From Nomia melanderi (taxonomy: Eukaryota; Arthropoda; Insecta; Hymenoptera; Halictidae): a stretch of 64,000 bases of DNA. Each line of letters opens with the position of its first letter. The first letter of the stretch is position 1. A model generated the notes under the pieces. The model was not told the DNA's origin, ran no database searches, and saw only the letters and a list, made by a program, of their open reading frames with translations. Shown here one piece after another: positions 1 to 9,433 of the stretch. The position numbers and the translations under genes are program-made. Location of the stretch: NCBI RefSeq assembly GCF_051020985.1, contig NC_135002.1, positions 682,001-746,000 on the forward strand. Direction: 5' to 3'.

Positions 1-399
1 TTCGTTCCTGTAAGCGAGCAATAAACGCGCGAATAGATGAATACAAACGTTCGACGTTCGATTCCCCGATGAAACGTGCCAGTCCTATCAACCGAGCTCC
101 GGCCAATTGCGACCGGCTGAAGGGGTTCCGTCGGGTTGATCTTTGAACGTTTGGATTCGCCGGGATTCGGTCTTGTTAATCTTTAGGTGGAAGTGGCTGG
201 GTGTCACTTGACATAGAAACTCTGATCGATTCCCGGTAGCTAATGACGCCGGCGGATTCCGAGCTGCCGGTTCCTACCGTTAGGTCTAACGATCAACCCC
301 TTGTTACTTCTTTCTTGGCTAGCTTGTCGTTCGCGATGAAGGCATAATGGACGCGTGCAACCGAAGCAAAGAGGATTCGGTGCTTTCACGGCCTGGATT

Positions 400-664
400 A
401 TTGAAATTTCGGCAGCTGTGTCCGGTGGGAGAGTGTTCCCAACGTTTCGTCGTTACTGCCATCGGAGGAGCAAAGACGCATTGATAACGGTGTGTGTAAC
501 GATGAAGAAACTAGTGTATTTGATCCAGAACACGAGTGAGCCGATATAAAGATAGTCTTCCTTGATACACCGTTATCAATACGTCGTTGACCCCTGAAGC
601 CAGCTGCAGCGGCGAATCGTTGGGAACGCTTTTCTACCGGCTCCCACGAAAGCCAAGTTTCAAT
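400..664. repeat. Imperfect inverted repeat with ~95-bp arms
   Basis: The left arm (about 400-494) and the reverse complement of the right arm (about 567-664) align along their whole length, sharing blocks such as GTTCCCAACG and ATTGATAACGGTGT, with a spacer of about 72 bp. A transcript would fold into a long imperfect hairpin. It could be a palindromic MITE remnant or a hairpin RNA precursor; no clear target-site duplication was seen. Confidence 0.7.
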
Positions 665-3069
665 GCAACAAATCAAAGAGAGCCAAGCGAACTTTAATTG
701 CCCCGAGGCAAATGAAGATCGGGCTGAACGCGAAACGGCTGGGAATAAGAAAAATCGCCGATGTTTCGCGGTGGAGGTTACCGAGAGGGGAAATCCGGCG
801 GGCCGCGCAGCCGGTTAATCGCGCGTGAGATCGTCGCCGGAATCAAACAGGCCGATGATCACTCTTTACGAGGGCGGGTCGCGAATTACACGGGACTCGG
901 GATCGGACCGGGAACAGTCGATCCGGGGGAGGGCGCGGCGGCGGGTTCCGAGAGGAGATTAGCAATGTCGGGGCGAGGTACGTTCGCGCGAAGATTAGAT
1001 ACACCGGGCAAAGGTGTAGTTAACCCGGGGTCTAGCCGGCGCTGATATACTAATTGAATTAGTTATTTCGAAGCGGAAAGTTAAGGGCACGTCTGCGCCA
1101 AGTTTTCAACCAGAAATAACTCGGCGAATCGACGTGCTCGCCGGCCGGAGCCGCGAAGCTCCGGCGAGGCTCCAGCTCGCGCGCACGCCCCGGAAAGTTC
1201 TTATTAACCAGAAGGTTTCGTTTGATATCGAGCATGAGTATTATTTAATTATCAATTCGGCGGGGGGAGCACGGAGGTCGGCGGCCATGCGCGATGCGGC
1301 CTCGGGTCGACGTTGGATTCTACAGCGCGTTTCAAACGAACGACGTTCGAGTCGCTTAGAAACCGACGCGGTTAGATGCGGAACAGGACAGTCGAGGACA
1401 TTCATGATTTGTGAAATGATTGTACGATATATTAAGGGCTTTCTGGCCTAGAACGAAAGAAGCCGGTGAATCCTTGAGTAACTGAAAGGAATTTGAAACT
1501 TAGAAAATTGTCAGAAAATTGAATTTGAAACAAAATTGAGAAAATCGAGCCAGAAGCTTAGAATTTCGATAGCGATCGATTCGCTGACGCGTTGTCGCGA
1601 GAGTCTTTAGACAAAATTGCTATATAATATTGCTTATATAATATTCTTCCTCGGCAAAGTGAAAGACGCTGGGAATAATTGTGGATGACCCGGTACCGGA
1701 GATTCCGTAACACGCGCTTTGTCTGGCTACGTTAGCTACTATTTCCATTGCACATCAATCTTCCGATTGTAATTGTTCCCGAGCAATTCGGAAGCGCCTG
1801 TTATCGGTTACCACCGCGGCAGTCAGCGTGTTAATTAATGTGTATCGATCCAACGGTAAATTAAGAACGTATAACTAAATCCTGGCGCAACTCGCGACGT
1901 CGACGGCCATCGCCGCTTCTTCGACCGACGCGCGATCGATGGAGATCGCGAAAAGATAGCGTATCGGAGAGACGGAGGAAAAATTCGATTGTCGCTGATG
2001 GGAATGAGCCACCGTGGATATTTATGGATATTCGATTTGAACGCGATCGATTCTTTTCCTCTCCGCCCGGCGAATTTACATGACCATTGTCGACGCATTA
2101 CATTTACAGTCCGCTTGTTTTCCCCGCGAGCGAGTGCTCGTCGATAAATCGATCGGCCGGTCGGTTATGCTCCGTATAAAAGTGCCCGTTAAAATATTCG
2201 ACCGGGTGTTTACGTCGCGGCCGTGTAAAACGCGAATTACGGAGTATCCGGTTCTCTTCTGTTCCCGGTCTGTTCCTCGTGCGCGGAGAATAAAGGGAAT
2301 CCGTGCAACGACGCCCTCCGACGCCGTTGAGTCTTCGTCCCGAAATGTCCCACTGAAAGCATTAAAGGCATGAATTACTCGGCCCGCTGAACGTTAATTA
2401 GGAAATATTCTGGACGACCGCAGATCGCGGAGCAAGCGGCGCGCACCCGCTCCGAAAATATTTCGCTATTGATTCGCTGGTAATCCGGGAATCATGCGAT
2501 AGTCTTCTAGTGTACGCTAAAAGCTTCGGATTAATCGAATGACGACGATGCTATTGTTCAGTTGTCAAATCTTTCCATCCGCTTCGCGGAATACCGAATT
2601 TCCGTGGAGGTAACGACGGAAATATAGGTGGCGTGTGAATAAATATAGGAAAAACCAATATACGTCGATCGTTAACCTCTGGGGTAAACGTAGGCGAACG
2701 GTTATGGAGATATATAATCTTCCCCTTTTTAATGAGTCGTCAACGATGAAGTAGCTTCGTCGAGCGCGGTTGCGCAAGGAATCATAGCACAAGAAGCTAA
2801 ACGCGATAGAACCGAATTTGTCACAACTCGAGAAGTTCGCGGTCCCGCTGAAACACGAGGGATCACGCGAGACCGCGAGAAGGAAAGAGACACACACCTA
2901 CGGCATGCTCGGCTAAAGCTGGGTCATTTCATTTGCAAGGAACGGATATAGAGATGCAGTGATACCGTACGACGATCCAAGCGGTCTCGCGTGTGCCGCT
3001 CCTAAACAAACGCCGCGCCTCCTGTCCTTGTGTCGCGGCCTGCGGCATCACAGGCTTATTTGTCCGTCC

Positions 3070-3290
3070 CCCACCGGTGTCCGTCGCAGAATACACAGCA
3101 AATCTTAATCATAAATAAACATTTATGTTGTATCAGTTATCAGCGAATACACGTGATGTTCGGTGACGGTCGCCGGTGTCCGTCGCAGAGTATACGGTAA
3201 ACTTCGATAAGCAAACGTTTACGTGTCAATTATCGGAGCAGCGTGAAACTTAGCGACGGTCACCGGTGACCGTCACGGTGGTGAACGTGC
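3070..3290. repeat. Two-unit imperfect tandem duplication ending in GGTCACCGGTGACC
   Basis: The block CCGGTGTCCGTCGCAGA followed by a TACAC/TATAC stretch occurs at about 3074 and again at about 3172, roughly 98 bp apart with similar intervening sequence. A third partial start follows at about 3258 as GGTCACCGGTGACC. That palindrome core also occurs near the ends of the family D elements around 40.1 and 62.4 kb, so a decayed related element is possible. Confidence 0.55.
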
Positions 3291-4857
3291 CAATAGTACC
3301 GAGTTTTTGTATTATACGTTGTATCGACATACCTGCGATTATGTTTCGGATTTCGCGAGACAAACTTTGGGAACGCAGGAACAAATTGCTCCATGTTTAG
3401 ACGAAAGTTGCGAGAAGTTTCGTCCAGCGGGAGGGACAATTAAAATGCGATAAAACATTTTATTAGCGTGGCCGTTAATGATCGCGAAACTTCTCGCTGA
3501 AAGGACGGCGACGTTAACTGGATACACTTTATTCCCCGGTAAGCTGAAATCGGAATAATTGCACAGGAATTACTGTTTCCCCGGGCGAAGAGATGTACAG
3601 GGTGTTCGATAATACCCGGATCTACGGGGGAAACAATATCAAATACTGCCGGGAAGTTCTGCGATTTTCTCGGGAGTACCGAAGAAATGGGCGAAGAATT
3701 ATTTGACGCGCTATGCATAAAATTTGGATTACTCTGAAGGAAATATTTCTGCTTTTGAATCAATTCTGAAAACGTATGAAACACTTACTGTCGGATGCTT
3801 AAAATAGTCTCTGCTACGTGTTTCTGAAAATAATGATAAGCAAGGACTTATAAATCTACAAATAGAAAAATTCATTCGATTTTTGTCAGCTGGAATAAGT
3901 TGGTCACGGGTTATATCCGTCATATGTAATTCTTTTAATAGACTAGAGCACGAATAAACTAGGATACAACGTGGAAACATTTTGTTTATATTTCACGTTG
4001 CTCATTTGTTTCATATCTTTCAAATTAAATGTCCCTTGTGATCATTATTCGTGGAAATATCGATGAAGCGCAATTTAGGAGACCGATAAAGCAATTCTCT
4101 CCTACTGTGAGTCAGTGACGCTCATCTTGGAGCTGGACGGACGCGTGTCTCCCTCTTTGAGGGACACCGGAAGCAGCTAATGATTCGGCACGATAGAAAT
4201 TGGATCGACTCATGGAACCATGGGCTTGCAATGGATTTCTCGTAACAGAAGAAGCTTCATTCGAAAAGCGAAAACTGTAGATTGCCAATGACCACCGCTG
4301 CTGCAGAAAATAGTGGCATCGCGTGTTTGGTTTGTGGATATGTTTTCGTCCAGTGATCGCGTGTTGATTGGCCAGTATTTGTCCGACTACTGTCAGACGC
4401 TGTTTCTCACTCGCACGAACATATAGAGTACAGATACTACAATGATTGCATCTACTGGGAAAGTTATCGCTCCAGGGATAAGTTTTCTGTAACTCTCAGG
4501 CGTGGCGCAGACGTGAGTGATGACCACGATCAGTCGAACTAAAAGTTTAAATTTATGACTGTCCGAATTCGTTGCGACTCGGACTTTGACAACTTATTTC
4601 TGGAGATTGACTGCCTTGATGGGGCTCACGAGAGAATGTAATTTACTGGCGAAGGATATTAAAGAAAATAGAAGCTAGCGGGGAATGAACTGGAGGTGAA
4701 GGCATTGCGGGATGCGCAGTTTCCTAGAAATAATATCGATCCTTTATTTCATACATTCCCAGTGATTAGGAACGATAGAACTGTCTTTTTTTATGGTAGC
4801 TTTTATTTCGTTTCGTTTGTAACAAAATATAAATTAAGAATTACCTTAACGCGAACT

Positions 4858-6392
4858 TCAAGATGTTTCAACTTCACGGGCATTCTCGGACATTTCGCTG
4901 GGCGTTTGAAACACGTCGCGGGCATTTTGAAATACAGAAACTAGGGCGTTCAATTGCACTGCTTCGCTGCAACCAATAGCAACCCTCTTTTCTATTTCTG
5001 CTAATTTAATCACCAGATCAATAAGTACCGGGTCCGGAAATTTGACTGAAACAAAATAATTAAAAACGTGGCGCGGCTCTGTAAAATATCGGATTAAATT
5101 ACTGGCTACATACTTTTGTTTACAAACAAATGGACTTCTGTTAGTATGTCTTGTAACGCAAGCCCCTTCTTCAATTTTATGTCTTGTATTTCTGTAGAAT
5201 CGTATGTTAAGGAATATATGTATGACTTCTAGAATAATGAATGTTACTTGTGGAACAGATAAGGATACTGCAATAACAGAGTTCATACGACTCGTTCAAT
5301 AACCAATTCACAATATTTGCTATATCTATTGGAAGAGGATGTCCAACACAAGTGTAGACGGTTTCTTCTGTAACTGAACCAAATGCAAGCCACGTGCTCT
5401 GAAGTACATTTAAAACTTTCCTCATATCTCCTCCACTTAGGGTGACCAATGCTTTTTTGCCATCTTCGCTGACTTCCAAACTGAAATATTCATGTTGGTG
5501 TAATATGAATAAGAATTCATCTACAAAACTACAGACTCACTTCTCTTCTTTGATAATATTATCTAGCCTAGGTATAATCTGACTTTCAGACAATGGACCA
5601 AATCTAAACTTGGTGCAACGGGACTGAAGAGCAGGAATAATTTTACTCAGGTAGTTGCATATGATACAAAACCGTACATTGTCTGTATACTTCTCAATAA
5701 CTGGAACATAAGATTCCATTAATGCGTATTCCTTAAATTTGAAACAGTCTAATATATAAGACTTACTTCTTCTAAGAGCATTTTGTGCATCATTCGTCAT
5801 AGCATCTGCTTCATCAAGGATAATTAGTTTAAAACCTGATCTATACATTGTACCTGTACTTGCAAAACTAAGAATCTGACCCCTGACTATACCAATACCT
5901 CTGTCATCTGAAGCATTCATTTCTAGTACCTATAGATGCAAATTAATTCCATATATGGTGTTCAAATATAAAAAGAATAATTTTTAATAAGTTGAAATTA
6001 AACCATTGAATTGAATTGGGCTGGTGTATACAGTTTTCGAGCACACGCAAGTATTGTACTGGTTTTCCCTGTACCGGGTGGACCGTAAAATAGAAGATGA
6101 GGAAGTTGATCATCATCGATAAATTTATTTACTGTAAAAATGATTTACTTAATGAAATATTGTACTATTTAATCGTATAGTATCTACAGATTAAAATACT
6201 AACTAGTTTTAATAATTTCCTCGTGAGATATAAGGTCCTCTAACTTTTTTGGACGATACTTCTCAACCCTGAATGAAGGAAAATAAATTACAAGATACAC
6301 GTGGTTTTGCGAATACTTATAACACAAGACTACAAAGTGAAACACAATATTCACCATGGCAAATTCATAACAGCTCCTGCTTTCGATGTCAT
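4858..6392 (-). CDS. RFC5: Replication factor C subunit 5-like (clamp loader, small subunit), 8 exons, 343 aa
   Basis: Small AAA+ subunit of the RFC complex that loads PCNA at primer-template junctions in the nucleus. Reconstructed exons, in transcript order: 6355-6392, 6204-6268, 6004-6131, 5767-5929, 5541-5700, 5269-5480, 5114-5191, 4858-5045. They total 1032 nt and every junction keeps phase. The product has VEKYRP near the N-terminus, Walker A GPPGTGKT in exon 3, NASDDRG, Walker B LDEADA in exon 4, the SRC sensor motif (LQSRCTKFRF) in exon 5, and a collar region ending NALVSVFQNARDVF. The length fits the family (human about 340 aa). The start is the ATG before TSKAGAVMNLPW. The 66-bp intron 5701-5766 has no stop and is a multiple of three, so naive translation reads through it. 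It lies head-to-head with the Rpn7-like gene. Drosophila nomenclature may call this subunit RfC3. Confidence 0.95.
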
Positions 6393-6805
6393 GATTTCTA
6401 GTTCAAGCTCCTATTATAAACTTGGATGTAAAGACAACATGAGGTTAGCGGTAACACATTTGGCGGTTAACTGACGCAGCTACAAATGGCGCTGCAAATG
6501 CGATGTTTCTCATTCAAACAGAATTCCCTGATTGGTTGACGGACATATCGAAATGCATCTTGGAACCTTTGATTGGAATTCAAAACTTTCAATCGCTAAA
6601 TTAATCCTAATAATAACGTAATAAACAACGGCCTCGTTATATCGTTCTCTGCAATCAATGTTGCTCTTGAAGTTCGACCTTTACGAATAACTGAGACAAA
6701 CATTTGGCGAAGGATAACAGGCAAGCCCAAAGAAATTCAAAACTGTTTATAACCATTCAAAAGCTAACGAAAGTAACGGAAAAAAAGTAAACAACAAAAA
6801 ATACA
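6393..6805. promoter_or_regulatory. Putative bidirectional promoter region between RFC5 and Rpn7-like gene
   Basis: 413 bp separate two divergent start codons (6392 minus, 6806 plus), so both 5' UTRs and core promoters should lie here. I do not see a convincing TATA box. The region is moderately AT-rich. The call is inferred from gene arrangement only. Confidence 0.5.
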
Positions 6806-8008
6806 ATGAGTAATTTCGAATTGTGTGACAAACCTCTCGACTACATATCACTCGCGAAAACTAGGTTTAAGTTAACCTTAAGAGAGTACCAAGATGACGA
6901 GTACTTGAAGACTGAATTTCTCGAAGTGATAATTAACAAAAACATGAGCAAATATTACGAAGAAGTTTGCAAGGAATTGAATTGGAACGTCAACGAAGAA
7001 CTGCTCGAGCAAATGAAATCTGCCAATGAAACCGCATGGCAAAAGCTGGAGACCTCTGACGCGTTGACTCCGGAAAATTCGACGAAGCAAAATTGGCGGG
7101 AAAAGCTGGACTTCTTCTGTGAAATCGGCGACCTTGATCGCGCCACGGATATCGCTAACGCAATATTCAAGGACGAAACTAATTCATCGAGCATCAGAGT
7201 CGAAGCTGCCTTCGGTTTATTTCGATTGGCGTACGCGAGGAACAATTGTCGTTCGATGGGAAAAATAATCGGCGACATAACCCATTTAATGGAAACGTCT
7301 TGCGGATCGGCCAGCGACTGGTGCTGTCGTAACAAACTAAAAGCGTACGAGGCCATTTACTGTTTGGCTACTCGACATTTTCTGCGCGCCACCACACTTT
7401 TATTGGATTGCACGCCGACTTTCGAATCCTACGAATTGATATCCTTTAAAGACATCATCGAGTACACTGTGCTTTCCGGAATGATCTCATTGTCGCGGCG
7501 CGATCTTGATCGTCAGGTTAACAACAATGGAATCCTGCAGCAGGCTTTACTTACCGAGTCCGTTCGGTACCGAGACTATTTTCTTTCCTTCTATGACTGT
7601 CGTTACAAAGAATTCTTCAGGAATCTTGCGTGGATAGAGACCGAGCTGAAAGCAGATCCCCTGCTCCATCCCCATTATCGTTATTACGTGAGAGAGATGC
7701 GTCTAAAAGCATACTCCCAGCTGCTGCAGGCGTACAGGACAATTAATTTAAGTAGAATGGCGGCAGAATTTGGCGTGACGGATGAGTACATAGAACAAGA
7801 AGTGGCACGTTTTATTGCGAGCGGTAAGCTGCACTGCAAAATCGACAAAGTGGCGGGAACAATTGTTACCGTCAGCAGTGCCGGCTGCGATCGAGGCAAA
7901 GCACCTGACGCCACCTGTGACCGTGGATTGAATTATCAGAATACGATAAAACGGGGAGACACGTTACTTAACCGACTGAAGAAACTTGGCCAAGTTATCG
8001 ATTTTTGA
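6806..8008 (+). CDS. Diverged, intronless Rpn7/PSMD6-like 26S proteasome lid subunit (400 aa)
   Basis: The C-terminal half matches Rpn7 (PSMD6): SFYDCRYKEFF, then HYRYYVREMRLKAYSQLL, then the PCI winged-helix segment ending RFIASGKLHCKIDKV, then TIKRGDTLLNRLKKLGQVIDF. The N-terminal half (about residues 1-200, TPR-like helical repeats) is clearly colinear (NKNMSKYYEEVCKELNWNV, ETAWQKL) but looks much less conserved than I would expect of a canonical insect Rpn7. The length is near the usual 389 aa. The start is the first ATG after an A-rich leader. The whole coding region is one exon, although its neighbours RFC5, SPD-2, DUS2 and XPB are intron-rich. An old retrocopy or fast-evolving paralogue is my inference; that it replaces the lid subunit cannot be excluded. 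The 3' end is followed by AT-rich spacer. Confidence 0.85.
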   Translation: MSNFELCDKPLDYISLAKTRFKLTLREYQDDEYLKTEFLEVIINKNMSKYYEEVCKELNWNVNEELLEQMKSANETAWQKLETSDALTPENSTKQNWREKLDFFCEIGDLDRATDIANAIFKDETNSSSIRVEAAFGLFRLAYARNNCRSMGKIIGDITHLMETSCGSASDWCCRNKLKAYEAIYCLATRHFLRATTLLLDCTPTFESYELISFKDIIEYTVLSGMISLSRRDLDRQVNNNGILQQALLTESVRYRDYFLSFYDCRYKEFFRNLAWIETELKADPLLHPHYRYYVREMRLKAYSQLLQAYRTINLSRMAAEFGVTDEYIEQEVARFIASGKLHCKIDKVAGTIVTVSSAGCDRGKAPDATCDRGLNYQNTIKRGDTLLNRLKKLGQVIDF

Positions 8009-8598
8009 ACATGATTTTTCCGTGAAACCGTTATTGAGATTATTATTTAAATGTTGCTTCCTGTAAACAATGAATTGAAACTTTTATTTCAATGTTATTT
8101 AACGTCAGATCGCTGGGGATTTCTTTCCATCAAAATTCCTGAAATTAGTATAATAATATTAATATTATGATGTATAACAAATAGGCATCTACTGATCAAT
8201 ACAAAAAGGTGTAAACCTGGGAAGATTGATATTTTATGTTAAAAACGTTGCTTATGGTAATATATGAATGTATTGGTATTTCAATTGATTTGAAGTATTG
8301 CTATGTCGTGCGCCATATGTTCATGTTACTGTGTATACCGCAGTCACGATAATCGTGGTTCTGAAACTCTGTGATCCTGTTGAAATAAGTTTCCTTTTTC
8401 AAGGAAAATATTCGTAAAATGGACTTAATTTATTTTGATTTGTTACTTACGTTTTAATTCATAGTCAATCAAGAAATTTGTGACTGTTTCATGAAAGCTT
8501 GGTGAACATGTCGTTAACATAACCTATACACGTGTAACTTTCAAGCAACAATTTTAGTATGCTCCTTTTAGCAAAGTTGATTGATATTTAGATCAACT
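8009..8598. other. AT-rich intergenic spacer with 3' UTR and 5' UTR/promoter
   Basis: This separates two co-oriented genes. It is AT-rich with no coding signal. It must hold the Rpn7-like 3' UTR and the promoter and leader of the exonuclease gene. An untranslated 5' exon cannot be excluded. Confidence 0.5.
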
Positions 8599-9306
8599 AT
8601 GGCTCATAAGTTTTTTAAGAGATATCCTAGGACGCTTATTAAACGGCCTACGGATGTCAAGCAGTATTTTAAATACTTGCTTGTAATAGATTTCGAAGCT
8701 ACCTGTACGGAATGGGAGAAATTGAAACCCCAAGAAATCATTGAGTTCCCATGTGCAGCAGTATCTACGAAGAATTGGCAAATTGAGAATATGTTTCATG
8801 AATATATTAAACCAAAAGTACATCCAAATCTTTCTCCTTTTTGTACAACATTAACCGGCATTATACAGGAAATGGTGGAAACTCAACCACACTTTCCAGA
8901 AGTGTTTGATAAATTTATTAAATGGCTAGAAGAAAACAAGTACATGGAAGATGAGAATAAAGCTGCCTTCGTTACATGCGGTCTCTGGGACTTACGGATA
9001 ATGCTACCAGAACAATGCGAGATAGACAACATAACAATACCAAAATATTTTGCAAGGTGGATCAATTTGAAAGAAAGCTTTTCCGATGCAACAGGATATT
9101 ATCCTAGAAGTATGACAGACATGCTGTCATTCCTTGCACTTCCTCTGGAAGGAAGACTGCATTCTGGCATAGATGATGTAAAAAATATGGTTAGAATAAT
9201 ACAATATCTACACATGAAATATAACCCACCGTTTAAAGTAAACACTGCACCAGAAGTGATATTGAAATATTTAACAAATAATTTTAAAATACCTGTGAAG
9301 TCTTAA
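8599..9306 (+). CDS. ERI1/Snipper-family 3'-5' exoribonuclease (DEDDh), 235 aa
   Basis: A DEDDh exonuclease of the ERI1 subfamily (ERI1, ERI2, ERI3, Drosophila Snipper), which trim 3' ends of structured RNA or DNA. Visible motifs: ExoI DFEATC at residues 31-36 (D31, E33), ExoII GLWDLRIML with D131, ExoIII HSGIDDVKN with H188 and the D192/D193 pair, so the catalytic set is complete. There is no SAP domain, unlike ERI1 itself, and the protein is essentially a bare exonuclease domain, which fits ERI3/Snipper better. The start is the ATG of MAHKFFKRYP; the frame is open a little further upstream but has no ATG there. A single coding exon. AATAAA occurs at about 9342. Converges on the SPD-2-like gene, with 127 bp between the two stops. 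Confidence 0.9.
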   Translation: MAHKFFKRYPRTLIKRPTDVKQYFKYLLVIDFEATCTEWEKLKPQEIIEFPCAAVSTKNWQIENMFHEYIKPKVHPNLSPFCTTLTGIIQEMVETQPHFPEVFDKFIKWLEENKYMEDENKAAFVTCGLWDLRIMLPEQCEIDNITIPKYFARWINLKESFSDATGYYPRSMTDMLSFLALPLEGRLHSGIDDVKNMVRIIQYLHMKYNPPFKVNTAPEVILKYLTNNFKIPVKS

Positions 9307-9433
9307 GAAAGGAAGAGTTTGTATAAAATTTGTTTATTCGTAATAAAATATATTGTTCATATAAAAATGTAAAATTATAGCTATATGCTGACTAATAAAT
9401 ATTAGATAAAAGTATTAACTTTAATGGAGCAAT
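9307..9433. terminator. Overlapping convergent 3' ends (polyadenylation region)
   Basis: The plus-strand gene stops at 9306 and the minus-strand gene at 9434. A plus-strand AATAAA (about 9342) and a minus-strand AATAAA (TTTATT on this strand, about 9331) both fall in this 127-bp gap, so the two mature 3' UTRs probably overlap antisense. Confidence 0.5.

Larger units (their letters stand above)
1..4857. other. Gene-free CpG-rich intergenic DNA
   Basis: No open frame here is supported by a recognisable domain, splice-site pattern or conserved neighbour; those present are short and shadow one another. The sequence is rich in CpG and lies downstream of the minus-strand RFC5 gene. It holds an imperfect inverted repeat (400-664) and a two-unit imperfect tandem duplication (about 3070-3290), listed separately. 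Beyond these I see nothing. Confidence 0.6.

Noticed and set aside
4696..4944. 82-codon plus-strand frame near the RFC5 3' end
   Set aside because: Overlaps the antisense of the last RFC5 exon and has no recognisable domain.
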